This document shows positions 53,218-62,037 of a DNA stretch of 64,000 nt, piece by piece. Position numbers and translations under genes: made by a program. The notes beneath the pieces were generated by a model. That model was not told where the DNA came from. It saw only the letters and a program-made list of their open reading frames with translations, and ran no database searches. The first letter of the stretch is position 1. Each line of letters starts with the position of its first letter. Source of the DNA: Paenibacillaceae bacterium (GTDB taxonomy: Bacteria > Bacillota > Bacilli > Paenibacillales > NBRC-103111); assembly GCA_029256185.1 (NCBI GenBank), contig JAQSYI010000032.1, forward strand, positions 1 to 64,000, in the 5' to 3' direction.

Positions 53218-54726
53218 ATGGAGATTAAACAAGAAATGGCGATCCCAAAACTGAAGCGCCTGTGCGCGGGCGCAGTTGCAGCAGGCGCCGCAATCCTGTT
53301 GGTTTTGACGGGCGCGCAGCCTGCAGCGGCAGCAGACAAGGTCAAAGTGACCTTGCCCCAATACCCGGTGGTGATAAATGGTATAACGGTGGACAATGCT
53401 CATAGTCCCTATCCGATGATTCATTACCAAGGGATCACCTATGTTCCGATGACCTGGGATTTTAGCCGAGCTATCGGGGTAGAATCAGTCTGGAACCCAT
53501 CCACGGGGCTCAGTGTGAGACAGATGGGTTACACCAGCGGTGCTTTAGCTCCGCTGATCGGAGATGAGCCGGTTGTTAATAATATGGCGCAAGGATACAA
53601 TGCCCGGGTAGTGGACTATCCCGTTGTGGTGCATGGCCAGGCGGTTTCCGCCTCCGCGCAGTATCCTTTGCTGGAATTTCGTGAAATTACCTATTTCCCG
53701 CTCACATGGCATTATGCTGTGGAGGAGTTCAACTGGGAGTTGAGCTGGGGGGACAGCACCGGATTGGCTGTTGCCACCGTCCAAAGGCTTTTGTTCGAGA
53801 GAATCGTCCATGATGATGAAGATTATCTATATGTGGACTCCTATATGGGCAATCGTTACTACCGTGCTCCCAAGGCGCTTGATGCAGTGCCCGAGCTGCT
53901 GTCCGAGGCGGATAGCGCCGCCATTGCAGATCTATTGGGGGGGAAGCCGCAAGCAGACGGGGACCACGGGCTGTCCTTCGAGGCTTATCAAGGAGAACGA
54001 ACTGTCCGGGAAGGAACGGATGTGCGGTTTCAGGGGATAACCCTGATGTCTCTGGCCAAAGCTGTTGAGGACAATGATAAGTCCTACGAGGGGCAAACCA
54101 AGTATACGAATGAGGGCGTAAGCGTCAGGGACGTCATTGTACAGCTTCACGAAAGCCGTTACCTGGTGGGTCTTACGGTTTATACGCAGAACCACATTCC
54201 CGCTCCTTACACGCCCCGTACGTTTCATTTGTTTATCGTGGATACGGCCGCAGGGACGGCAACGCAGGTGCCCGGATTTGACCAAGGCCTATCCGGAATA
54301 GTCAGCACTCAACAGAACATATATTGGGCATGGGTGAATGCGCCGCATGATGGAAAAGAAGCCATGAGGAGCCATATCAATCATGGACAGCTTCTGAGAA
54401 TCGGCGCAGAAGGACAGGTGGAGCTATATAACGAAACCTTCAACGTACTGGATGTGGAGGTTATTGCACAGGATGGAGAAGGCAATCTGTTTGTGAAAGT
54501 TGTCAGCGACAAGCTGACGCAGGCTCCCGCCGGGGAACAGGACGGCATCTACCGGCTTGGTCCGGACGGACAATCCGAGAAGATAACCGGACCAGCGGCA
54601 GGGGAGACTTATTTGGGGACTGACGGACATCTGTATCAGGTGAATGAGGGGAAGATGAACTGGATTAGCGATTTGACTGCAGAAAAGGCCGCTTTTTGGT
54701 GGGATTACGAGCTGAAGTGGGAATGA
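53218..54726 (+). CDS. Secreted stalk-domain (copper amine oxidase N-terminal-like) protein
   Basis: 502 aa from ATG 53218; upstream in-frame TTG/GTG codons (53167, 53185) are possible. Signal peptide about residues 1-40 (GAVAAGAAILLVLTG, cut near AAAADK). Two tandem copies of the Cu-amine-oxidase-N/stalk motif follow: YPVVINGITVDNAHSPYPMI with ITYVPMTWDF, and YPVVVHGQAVSASAQYPLLE with ITYFPLTWHY. The C-terminal half (about 170-500) is a beta-rich domain with propeller-like GTATQVPGFD and LYNETFNVLDVEV elements. Such proteins are common at the Paenibacillus surface; the amine-oxidase enzyme itself is absent. Function unknown. Confidence 0.83.
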   Translation: MEIKQEMAIPKLKRLCAGAVAAGAAILLVLTGAQPAAAADKVKVTLPQYPVVINGITVDNAHSPYPMIHYQGITYVPMTWDFSRAIGVESVWNPSTGLSVRQMGYTSGALAPLIGDEPVVNNMAQGYNARVVDYPVVVHGQAVSASAQYPLLEFREITYFPLTWHYAVEEFNWELSWGDSTGLAVATVQRLLFERIVHDDEDYLYVDSYMGNRYYRAPKALDAVPELLSEADSAAIADLLGGKPQADGDHGLSFEAYQGERTVREGTDVRFQGITLMSLAKAVEDNDKSYEGQTKYTNEGVSVRDVIVQLHESRYLVGLTVYTQNHIPAPYTPRTFHLFIVDTAAGTATQVPGFDQGLSGIVSTQQNIYWAWVNAPHDGKEAMRSHINHGQLLRIGAEGQVELYNETFNVLDVEVIAQDGEGNLFVKVVSDKLTQAPAGEQDGIYRLGPDGQSEKITGPAAGETYLGTDGHLYQVNEGKMNWISDLTAEKAAFWWDYELKWE

Positions 54727-54751
54727 ATATGCATATAGGGGATAGATGAAG

Positions 54752-54783
54752 AAAGAGGGGCACCGTGTGGGATGCCCCTCTTT
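54752..54783 (+). terminator. Bidirectional terminator
   Basis: Perfect 11-bp stem AAAGAGGGGCA/TGCCCCTCTTT (54752-54762, 54773-54783) between convergent genes. Confidence 0.85.
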
Positions 54784-54866
54784 ACTGTCCGATTGATCAG
54801 CTGCTTGATTCCGGCAAAGGAGATGGAATCATACACAGTTGGACATCTGCGCTGCAGGATCTCTTG

Positions 54867-56480
54867 TCAGGATGCTGTCAAGATACCCGTCAGCTGCTCC
54901 TGGAAGGCCGACACCCCGACACGGGCAACAAAACGGTTGAAGCTTTCGCCCTCATCACGGTTATCCTTGTAGAAAAGGATCAGCTGGGCCAGCACAGGGC
55001 CAACATCATCGCCTTTGACACGGCCCTTCAACGGCAGGTTGAACTGGGCTCCCGGTCCAAGCGTACCTCCAACCGCGATATCAAAAGCATCAACAGTCCC
55101 TTCTGCGGTTTTGACCAGCGCTCCTTGGAGACCGATATCGGCGATCTGCTTCTGTCCGCAGGCATTGGGGCAGCCGACGAAGTGAATGCGGATATCCTCA
55201 GCCAGGTCCACATGTTCATCCAGATATTTCGCCACATTTACAGCACGTATTTTGGTCTCGACAACCGCCAGGTTGCAGAACTCATTGCCGGTGCAGGAGA
55301 CCGTGCGGCTGATGAATTTGTCCGGGTCGGGAGTCAAGCGCTCCAGTACAGCTTCTTTCAGCAGATCGTCAACCCGGTTGTCTGGAATATCGGAGAAGAT
55401 GATGTTCTGGGACATCGTGGTCCGCAGATAGCCGTTGCCGTATTCGTCAGACAGCCGGGCCAGTTCAGCCAGCTCATCTCCGTTCATGCGGCCTACAGGC
55501 ACATTCAACCCCACATAGTTCAGTCCAGGCTGAGCTTGCGGATGCACACCATCGAAGTAGGCGGCGTTCCAGCCCACAGTCTTGTCCTCGCCTTGGGTGG
55601 GCAGCTCTCCAACAAGCTCCGTAAGCTTCTCCAGAAACTTATCGGCTCCCCAATCGGCAACCAGGAACTTCAGACGGGCATGGTGGCGCTTCTCCCGGTA
55701 ACCATAGTCACGGAAAATAGTAATAACTCCGATCGCCACCCGCAGCACATCTTCGGGACGGACAAAAACATCGAGACGCTGAGCCAGATGCGGCTTGGCG
55801 GACAGCCCGCCTCCCACCCAGACATGGAAGCCCTTGACCTCTTCCCCGTCGATAACCTTCGTAGCGGGAGTATAGGCCAGATCGTTAATCTCCGCATGGG
55901 CGGTATTATAAATATTGCCGGATATCGACATCTTGAACTTGCGGGGAAGATTGGAGAAATCACGGTTCAGCAGGAAGAAGTCGTTCACCTGATTCACCAG
56001 ATCCGTTGTGTCTAGCAGCTCATTGGGATCGATCCCTGCCAACGGATTGCCCACGATGGTCCGGGGGCAGTCGCCGCAAGCCTCATAAGAGTACAGGCCT
56101 ACGGATTCCAGGCGCTTAAAGATATCCGGCAGATACTCCACCTTCAGCCAGTGGAATTGAATCGCCTGACGGGTGGTAATATCCAGCAGATTGCGGCCGT
56201 AGTCCTTGGCAATAGAAGCCAGCACCCGGGCCTGGGGTGAGGTGATGATACCTGAATTGATGCGGACGCGCATCATGAAATACCCGTCCCGGGGCTTCTG
56301 CTCATACACACCGGCCCATTTAAAACGGTTCAGATCGTCCTCTGTGATGGAGGAATAGCCTCCGGAAGCGTATTGCTCAATGATCGTGCGTATGACATCC
56401 AAACCGTCTTTTTCAAGCTTGATCAGCTCGACTTTATTTAATTTTGACGGATTTTCCGCCCAAATGGGTTGGTAAGCCAT
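54867..56480 (-). CDS. Ferredoxin-type nitrite/sulfite reductase hemoprotein
   Basis: 537 aa, single-gene siroheme/4Fe-4S reductase. Two nitrite/sulfite reductase ferredoxin-like half-domains are visible; the iron-sulfur/siroheme cysteines are in CTGNEFCNLA (Cys-x5-Cys, about 396-402) and GCPNACGQKQIADIG (Cys-x3-Cys, about 436-440). The first repeat has FMMRVRINSGIITSPQARVL and DITTRQAIQFHWL. It carries out six-electron reduction of sulfite to sulfide or nitrite to ammonia; the two activities cannot be told apart by eye. AAGGAGGATAACGACC precedes the ATG. No electron-donor or siroheme gene is adjacent. Confidence 0.88.
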   Translation of the reverse strand: MAYQPIWAENPSKLNKVELIKLEKDGLDVIRTIIEQYASGGYSSITEDDLNRFKWAGVYEQKPRDGYFMMRVRINSGIITSPQARVLASIAKDYGRNLLDITTRQAIQFHWLKVEYLPDIFKRLESVGLYSYEACGDCPRTIVGNPLAGIDPNELLDTTDLVNQVNDFFLLNRDFSNLPRKFKMSISGNIYNTAHAEINDLAYTPATKVIDGEEVKGFHVWVGGGLSAKPHLAQRLDVFVRPEDVLRVAIGVITIFRDYGYREKRHHARLKFLVADWGADKFLEKLTELVGELPTQGEDKTVGWNAAYFDGVHPQAQPGLNYVGLNVPVGRMNGDELAELARLSDEYGNGYLRTTMSQNIIFSDIPDNRVDDLLKEAVLERLTPDPDKFISRTVSCTGNEFCNLAVVETKIRAVNVAKYLDEHVDLAEDIRIHFVGCPNACGQKQIADIGLQGALVKTAEGTVDAFDIAVGGTLGPGAQFNLPLKGRVKGDDVGPVLAQLILFYKDNRDEGESFNRFVARVGVSAFQEQLTGILTAS

Positions 56481-56888
56481 AGGTCGTTATCCTCCTTATT
56501 GAAATTCCGATTAATTTAGTCTGATTTCAATAAAATAATAGTACCATATTCACCGTCCAGCGTAAATGCTTGCAGTATAAGGCTTTGTTATACAGGATCG
56601 GGCTTTTCTTGATAAATGGAGTGGAAAGCCCCTGGAACAATCCGCCAAAGGCAGCTAATGGTAATGTGCAAAGGCAACTAAAAGATAAAATCCAAAATCG
56701 GTTAATGGTTAACATTTAAAATTAGCCGATAGTTATCATCAAAATTGTTAGAAAATTATAACAATTATCCCTTGCTGGCTAAAAATAAGTATTTATAATA
56801 AATGTATTATGGCGCAAAGAAGCATTTAATGAGGAAGCGTCATGCTGCCCATTGCATGCAGAATTCCGATTACGAAGGAGGGTGAAGG
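56481..56888 (+). promoter_or_regulatory. Divergent regulatory gap with a palindrome and a sigma-A promoter
   Basis: No convincing gene in this AT-rich 408-nt region. On the plus strand TTGCTG (56772-56777), 16-nt spacer, TATAAT (56794-56799) forms a promoter for the DUF1858 gene. Immediately upstream is a perfect 8-bp inverted repeat AATTGTTA-N8-TAACAATT (56743-56750, 56759-56766), a probable operator. GTTAATGGTTAAC at 56701-56713 is another small repeat. Confidence 0.6.
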
Positions 56889-58121
56889 ATGGCCAATATT
56901 CAGGCGTACCATCGGCTGGACGAAATTGTGGAAGCATATCCGCAGACATTGGAGGTACTGACGACCAACGGCTTTGCGGCGAAGGACCGGGAGGAGCTGT
57001 ACAGAAAATACGGGGCATCTACCCTACTGAACCATGCGCTTAAGGAGCTTAATCTGAACAAGGACATGTTGTTGGGGCTGCTGAGAGAGAAGGCTGCGGA
57101 AGGACAAGAGGCGGAAGAACCCTTGCCCCCAGGGCAGCTGGATTTCCTTGGGACGACATTGTGTTCGCTGCGGGCCATGTTCCGGCACAGCTTTGACGAT
57201 TGGATGTGCAACCGGCGGCAGGCATCCGGGGAGAGGTTGGATTGCTATATTCCGGACAGCTGTGGAAACGGCAATCTGTATAAGGATGCTTGTCAGGCGG
57301 AGGGGATCGAAGATTTCCCGGCGCTGGTCACTTCCTGCGGATTTGGCGAGTACTTCCGCAAGGATTTTGTAGAGCGTTTTGTGAATAAGGGATACTTCAA
57401 AGCCGTGCAGCGGGAGAAATTGCATCCGGCTTTTCCGGCCGCTCAATTTCTTGATCCGGAGGGGGTTTATACTCTGTATGGAGTTTACCCGTATGTTCTG
57501 CTGGTTGATCTTATACGCTTGGGGGATCGGCCGGTTCCGAAGCGGTGGAGCGATCTCTTGAATCCCGTGTATAAAAATGACATTATTTCTGTAGGCAATG
57601 CCAACAAGGTAGCGGAGCTTCTGCTTATGACGATTCATAAGGATCACGGGGACGAAGGCCTCCGGCAGTTGGCGCCTAATATCAAGGATGGGTGGCACGG
57701 CTCCCGGATGGCGAGAACAGCCGGTACCAACAGCGGGGATGGAGCAGCGATTTATTATATCCCCTGGAACTTCGCCAACTTTTGTCCCAGAAGTGAGCGC
57801 ACTGCCATCGTCTGGCCGGAGGATGGGGCGATTGTGAACCCGCTGTTTCTGCTGGTCCAAGCCTCCAGACAGGAGCGGGTACAGCCTGTGATCGACTTCG
57901 TGCTGGGCCGGGAACTGGGCCAGCAGTCCGCGGATGCCTACTGCCCTGTGCTGCACTCCCAAGTGGATAACGGACTGCCGGATGGAGCCTCCTTCAAGTG
58001 GCTGGGCTGGGATTATATCAAGGCCCATGATATTTACCAGTTGAAGGAGCATACGCAGCATGTTTTCATGAAGGCATGGAAAAGACAGCTGCCCGTGGTT
58101 TCGTCACATCATCAGTGTTAA
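56889..58121 (+). CDS. DUF1858-domain protein fused to an ABC-type substrate-binding domain
   Basis: 410 aa. Residues 1-65 form a DUF1858-like domain (YHRLDEIVEAYPQTLEVLTT, GASTLLNHALKELNLNKDML) as in RIC/ScdA-type proteins. Residues ~80-400 are like iron(III)-type periplasmic binding proteins (YTLYGVYPYVLLVDLIRLGD, PKRWSDLLNPVYKNDIISVG, LFLLVQASRQERVQPVIDF). There is no signal peptide, so the binding domain would be cytoplasmic. Cys-rich stretches (CNRR, CYIPDSCGNGNLYKDACQ) may bind metal. It neighbours the nitrite/sulfite reductase divergently. A role in metal or redox handling is plausible but unproven. Confidence 0.75.
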   Translation: MANIQAYHRLDEIVEAYPQTLEVLTTNGFAAKDREELYRKYGASTLLNHALKELNLNKDMLLGLLREKAAEGQEAEEPLPPGQLDFLGTTLCSLRAMFRHSFDDWMCNRRQASGERLDCYIPDSCGNGNLYKDACQAEGIEDFPALVTSCGFGEYFRKDFVERFVNKGYFKAVQREKLHPAFPAAQFLDPEGVYTLYGVYPYVLLVDLIRLGDRPVPKRWSDLLNPVYKNDIISVGNANKVAELLLMTIHKDHGDEGLRQLAPNIKDGWHGSRMARTAGTNSGDGAAIYYIPWNFANFCPRSERTAIVWPEDGAIVNPLFLLVQASRQERVQPVIDFVLGRELGQQSADAYCPVLHSQVDNGLPDGASFKWLGWDYIKAHDIYQLKEHTQHVFMKAWKRQLPVVSSHHQC

Positions 58122-58143
58122 TTGTTCATATCCCCTATTCAAA

Positions 58144-58184
58144 AAAACCGCAGCCGCCTCCATCACGGAGACTGCTGCGGTTTT
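58144..58184 (+). terminator. Bidirectional terminator
   Basis: Stem AAAACCGCAGC/GCTGCGGTTTT plus inner CCTCC/GGAG, with A and T runs on either side, between convergent genes. Confidence 0.9.
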
Positions 58185-58210
58185 CTAACAGGGTGTGGAC
58201 CAGGAAGCTC

Positions 58211-59179
58211 CTACACCCACCACATTTCGCCCAGAGGCTCGCGGATCAGCACTTGCTGCAGGTTCTGCACTGCCTTGGAGAAGCCTTCCTCCACGGACAT
58301 CAGACCGTCCTCATGCTCGATGCTCACCACATAATCATAGCCTACCAGACGCAGAGCGCTCATGATATCGGCCCAGGTCTTCAGGTCATGGCCGAAGCCC
58401 ACGCTGCGGAACTGCCAGGCCCGGTCCAGCATCAGGGTGTAGGACTGCATGTCGGTTACACCATGCTTGTTGATGTTGATCGGATCTATTGAGGTATCCT
58501 TGGCATGGAAATGGTGAATCGCTCCTGCGCGGCCGAGAATCTGCACGGCTTGCACCGGATCGATGCCCTGCCACCACATATGGCTCGGGTCCAGGTTGGC
58601 TCCGATTGCCTCGCCGGCTGCTTCACGCAGACGGAGCAGCGTGCCCGGAGTATGGACGGAGAAGCCGCCGTGCAGCTCCAGGCCAATCTTCACACTATGA
58701 TCAGTGGCGAATTTGCCCATCTCGGTCCAGTAAGGAATGACCTTCTCTTCCCACTGCCACTTCAGGATATCCTGATAGTCGTTCGGCCATGGGGCAACCG
58801 GCCAGTTGGGATATTTGGCGTCTTCATGGTCGCCGGGGCAGCCGGAGAAGGTGTTAACCACCGGTACATCCAGCTTCTGGGCCAGTTCAACGGTCTTGAC
58901 GAATGTATCATGGAACTCCTTGGCAATCGCCTTCTGGGGATGGAGCGGGTTGCCGTGGCAGGATAAGGCGCTGATAATCAGGCCGCGGGATTCGACCGCT
59001 TGTTTAAACGCTTTCAGCTTGCCGGCATCGGCCAGCAGAACATCCGGATCGCAGTGGGCATTGCCCGGGTAAGCGCCTGTGCCGATTTCGACGGCTTGCA
59101 GGCCTTTGGCTGCGACATAATCAAGCATCTCTTCGAATGGCTTTTGCGCGAATAAAACAGCGAATACTCCTAATTTCAT
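58211..59179 (-). CDS. Sugar phosphate isomerase/epimerase-like TIM-barrel protein
   Basis: 322 aa, xylose-isomerase-like (AP_endonuc_2) family. Metal-binding and barrel motifs are AVEIGTGAYPGNAHCDPDVL, ALSCHGNPLHPQKAIAKEFH, VVNTFSGCPGDHEDAKYPNW, IGLELHGGFSVHTPGTL, GANLDPSHMWWQGIDPVQAV, HFHAKDTSID and YVVSIEHEDGLMSVEEG. It is close to IolE/hydroxypyruvate-isomerase type enzymes, acting on small sugars or inositol derivatives; the substrate is not predictable. GGAGGTG lies 10 nt upstream of ATG 59179. Monocistronic. Confidence 0.85.
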   Translation of the reverse strand: MKLGVFAVLFAQKPFEEMLDYVAAKGLQAVEIGTGAYPGNAHCDPDVLLADAGKLKAFKQAVESRGLIISALSCHGNPLHPQKAIAKEFHDTFVKTVELAQKLDVPVVNTFSGCPGDHEDAKYPNWPVAPWPNDYQDILKWQWEEKVIPYWTEMGKFATDHSVKIGLELHGGFSVHTPGTLLRLREAAGEAIGANLDPSHMWWQGIDPVQAVQILGRAGAIHHFHAKDTSIDPININKHGVTDMQSYTLMLDRAWQFRSVGFGHDLKTWADIMSALRLVGYDYVVSIEHEDGLMSVEEGFSKAVQNLQQVLIREPLGEMWWV

Positions 59180-59328
59180 GGTAGAGCTGCACCTCCGTTA
59201 AAGTTGTCAATCTTATTTTTGCACAGACTTCCTCAAACTATCTCTATTGTAGGCAAAAATACCAGTCCTGCCAATGTCCGAAGTTGCAAATTTTATATCC
59301 GATTTTGTGCAAAAGAAAATCCGCCTCC

Positions 59329-60486
59329 TTACCAGAAGACGGGAAAATTCAGCAGGCCGCGGTAAATTTTATATACGATTTCGTGATTGGGAGAATAGAC
59401 GATTACAGCTAGGGTCACGATGGCCTGAGTCAGCAGGCAGCGCCCGTAGAAGTAAGCGGCGGATACCTTCTTGCGGTTTACCAATGAACGCTTCAGCAGG
59501 GACTCCGCGGCGATCAGCACCCCGTGGTACACACCCCAGGCTACATACAGCCAGCTAAACCCGTGCCATAAGCCGATCAGCACCATAATGAGCACCGACA
59601 ACCCGGCTCCGGTCCACTTGGAGGGCGACTTGCGGGAGAAGAACATGTAGATATGGTCCCGGAACCAGTCCCCCAGCGTGGCATGCCAGTTGCGCCAGTA
59701 TTGGGTCAAGGTGGGCGACATGAACGGCCGCTTGAAGTTCTCGGGAACCTGATACCCCATCAACCGCCCGAAGCCCACGGCGATATCCGAGTATCCGGAG
59801 AAGTCGAAGAAGATCAGGATGTAGAACCAGATCATCAGGAACAGGGAGGTAAAGGTGTTCAGATCGCCTGCGGCCACGCGGTCAAATGCAACGGTCATCC
59901 AGGTGACCAGCACGATTTTCTTGAACATCCCCAGAATGATCCGCTTGACGCAAGCCTCGGCCAGCTTGGCATCCACTTGGTAGGGCTGCTTCACATCGGC
60001 CATGAAGTCGCGGAATTTCAGAATCGGGCCGGAGGTGAAGGTGGGCACGAACAGCAGATAATTGGCGTAGTCCACCGGCTTGCAGACGGCGTCCCGGCCG
60101 ATAAAGTAGGCAAAATACAAGGCGTCAATCGCTTTCAGCACATTATAGATGATGCCGATAGTAACGAGGGCACCCAATACGGGATGGTGGAAGACGGCCA
60201 TATCCGACAGGCGCAGGAGCACGACTCCTCCCACATTGAGGGCGACAAACAGAATGAACCAGAACAGCCGCCTTCGCTCTGCCCGCGCCAGGAATACAAA
60301 CAGGGCATAGTTTACCAGCGAATACACTCCGTAAAACACCAGCAGCAGCTGGCTGTAAATGCCGATGAAGGCCAGGTTGAAGGCCAGCAGCAGCCACCTC
60401 TTCTGCCCCGGAAGCCTGCGGGTCAGCCCCATCAGCACGGACATGCCGGCGATGGCCAGCACGGCTGTCATATTCAAATACCACAT
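59329..60486 (-). CDS. DltB-like MBOAT O-acyltransferase
   Basis: 385 aa, polytopic, about ten hydrophobic segments. The MBOAT core contains FVPTFTSGPILKFRDFMADV, FFDFSGYSDIAVGFGRLMGY, PFMSPTLTQYWRNWHATLGD and the catalytic His in LIGLWHGFSWLYVAWGVYHG (about 322). This family moves acyl or aminoacyl groups across the membrane onto polymers (DltB, AlgI, PatA). The nearest fit is the DltB/AlgI group. It is about 1.5 kb from a DltX-like/DltD-like pair on the same strand, separated by two plus-strand genes, so it is likely their functional partner. A C-terminal hydrophobic FPVFW end follows the last helix. Confidence 0.87.
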   Translation of the reverse strand: MWYLNMTAVLAIAGMSVLMGLTRRLPGQKRWLLLAFNLAFIGIYSQLLLVFYGVYSLVNYALFVFLARAERRRLFWFILFVALNVGGVVLLRLSDMAVFHHPVLGALVTIGIIYNVLKAIDALYFAYFIGRDAVCKPVDYANYLLFVPTFTSGPILKFRDFMADVKQPYQVDAKLAEACVKRIILGMFKKIVLVTWMTVAFDRVAAGDLNTFTSLFLMIWFYILIFFDFSGYSDIAVGFGRLMGYQVPENFKRPFMSPTLTQYWRNWHATLGDWFRDHIYMFFSRKSPSKWTGAGLSVLIMVLIGLWHGFSWLYVAWGVYHGVLIAAESLLKRSLVNRKKVSAAYFYGRCLLTQAIVTLAVIVYSPNHEIVYKIYRGLLNFPVFW

Positions 60487-60730
60487 ATGTCCAATCTCCT
60501 CATTCTTATGCAGGGCAATAAAAGTAGTATAGCATTTTTCCGGGCGGCTGTTAACGTCCCTGTCTTTTACAAAGAGAGGAGCCTCCTTTAATTCACCGCT
60601 AATACAGGAGAGTTATACTGCATTTACAATCGGAACACTCTGCGCCCCTGCCGCGCATTCTTCCGGTTAACCGATTAATCCTTCGGTCAGACACGAAAAC
60701 GGATGACAAACCGGTGAAGGAGAGTTTACT

Positions 60731-61360
60731 ATGGGTATACATGCGTACTTCCGGTCTCTGAATGAAATGGAGCGCATCTACCGCTGCCCCGGCAAATTTA
60801 AATTTGAGGAGCATACGGTGGCGGCGCATTCTTGGAAAGTTGTGCAGTACGCCAAAACCTTGGCTGATATTGAGGAGATGCACGGCACTCCGGTCAATTG
60901 GAAGAAGCTATATGAGATCACCAGCAGCCACGATTACGGGGAAATTTTTATCGGGGACATCAAAACGCCCGTCAAGCATTCCTCCATGAAGCTGCGCTCC
61001 CTGATCCAGCAGGTGGAGGAGGGGATGGTGAACCATTTTATCGATGAGCATATTCCCGAAGAGTTCCGGCCCATCTTCCGCAATCAACTGCGGGAGGGCA
61101 AGGACCAGTCTGTGGAGGGAATGATTCTGGAGGTAGCGGACAAGCTGGATCAGGTGTATGAGGCCTTTGCCGAGCTGCAGCGGGGTAACACCGAGAAGGA
61201 GTTCGTCAAGATGTACCGGGAGGCCTTGATCAAGATCAAGCATATTCCCCTGGCCTGCGTGGAATACTTCCTGACCCATATTCTGACGGATATGGTCAAC
61301 GAGGAGTCCCTGTCGCCTATCAATATCAGGCAGATTACGGAGGAAGCGCTGAAGCAATAA
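60731..61360 (+). CDS. HD-domain phosphohydrolase (YfbR-like)
   Basis: 209 aa. HD-superfamily with metal ligands in EEHTVAAHSWKVVQYAKTLA (His about 28 and 33), SSHDYGEIFIGDIKTPVKHS (HD about 67-68) and a later Asp in MILEVADKLDQVYEAFAELQ (about 138). It is closest in pattern to YfbR-type 5'-deoxynucleotidases. Start ATG 60731 after AAGGAGAG. The gene and the next (GNAT) interrupt the minus-strand Dlt-like genes. Predicted cytoplasmic nucleotide phosphatase; physiological role unknown. Confidence 0.82.
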   Translation: MGIHAYFRSLNEMERIYRCPGKFKFEEHTVAAHSWKVVQYAKTLADIEEMHGTPVNWKKLYEITSSHDYGEIFIGDIKTPVKHSSMKLRSLIQQVEEGMVNHFIDEHIPEEFRPIFRNQLREGKDQSVEGMILEVADKLDQVYEAFAELQRGNTEKEFVKMYREALIKIKHIPLACVEYFLTHILTDMVNEESLSPINIRQITEEALKQ

Positions 61361-61398
61361 GGCTGCGGCTTGCTACGGACAAGACGGGAGCTTGCTTC

Positions 61399-61944
61399 AT
61401 GAAAATAGACGGACAATCGTTTTCGGTTAACGGTATGAGCTATACCATCCGCTCCGCTGAACTCCGGGATGCGGCAGAATTGAGTGCTGTACGGCTGCAG
61501 ATCGACGGTGAGACGGAATATATGGACCGCTGCAGAGGCGAGGGGATTATTGCCGCCGCGGGCTTTGAACAACTAATTCAGACGGATTCGGAGAATCTCC
61601 GCAACCTGTTCCTGGTGGCGGAAACCAATCAGCGGATCGTGGGCTTTGCCCGGTGTGAGGGAAGCGTCTTGAGCCGGCTGGCCCACAAGGTAGACTTCGG
61701 AGTATGTGTGTTGAGGGAGTTCTGGGGATATGCCATAGGCAGAGAATTGCTGAAGGCAGCCGTCTCCTGGGGGGATTCCACCGGCGTCCGTAAGATTGCG
61801 CTGCATGTGCTGGAGACCAACAGCAAGGCCATTCGGCTGTATGAGCAGCTGGGATTCGAGCAAGAGGGTTTGCTGCGGGACGACAAGCGTCTATCTGATG
61901 GCCTTTACTACAATACCGTTGTCATGGGAAGGCTCGCGCCATGA
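61399..61944 (+). CDS. GNAT-family N-acetyltransferase
   Basis: 181 aa (a start at 61435, MSYTIRSAEL, is possible). GCN5-related fold: YTIRSAELRDAAELSAVRLQ (beta1/alpha1), FLVAETNQRIVGFARCEGSV, the acetyl-CoA-binding VCVLREFWGYAIGRELLKAA (motif A, about 108-127), and IALHVLETNSKAIRLYEQLG followed by FEQEGLLRDDKR, a RimJ/RimL-like ending. The acceptor (protein N-terminus, amine or antibiotic) cannot be deduced. Cotranscribed with the HD gene (38-nt gap). Confidence 0.88.
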   Translation: MKIDGQSFSVNGMSYTIRSAELRDAAELSAVRLQIDGETEYMDRCRGEGIIAAAGFEQLIQTDSENLRNLFLVAETNQRIVGFARCEGSVLSRLAHKVDFGVCVLREFWGYAIGRELLKAAVSWGDSTGVRKIALHVLETNSKAIRLYEQLGFEQEGLLRDDKRLSDGLYYNTVVMGRLAP

Positions 61945-61996
61945 GTTGCGGCATAATAATAAATACGGCAGGCCGCAAGGGTCCGCCGTCCGCAAC

Positions 61997-62030
61997 AAAC
62001 CCGGCTCCCTCCAATGGAACCGGGTTTATT
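61997..62030 (+). terminator. Bidirectional terminator between the GNAT gene and the DltX-like gene
   Basis: Stem AAACCCGG/CCGGGTTT (61997-62004, 62020-62027) with inner TCC/GGA, T-rich on both sides. On the minus strand it lies just after the DltX-like stop codon. Confidence 0.85.
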
Positions 62031-62037
62031 ATATGCA

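Noticed and set aside
56527-56715. 62-codon minus-strand frame in the gap before the DUF1858 gene
   Set aside because: Low-complexity AT-rich region, no ribosome binding site, no recognisable domain; better explained as regulatory DNA.
54765-58061. Plus-strand frame opposite the nitrite/sulfite reductase (54765-56015) and minus-strand frame opposite the DUF1858 gene (57024-58061)
   Set aside because: Both are complementary to proteins with clear cofactor or domain motifs and have no translation signals.
59274-60591. Plus-strand frames opposite the MBOAT gene (94 and 312 codons)
   Set aside because: Opposite strand encodes the MBOAT catalytic motifs; these frames have no start signals and antisense-type composition.
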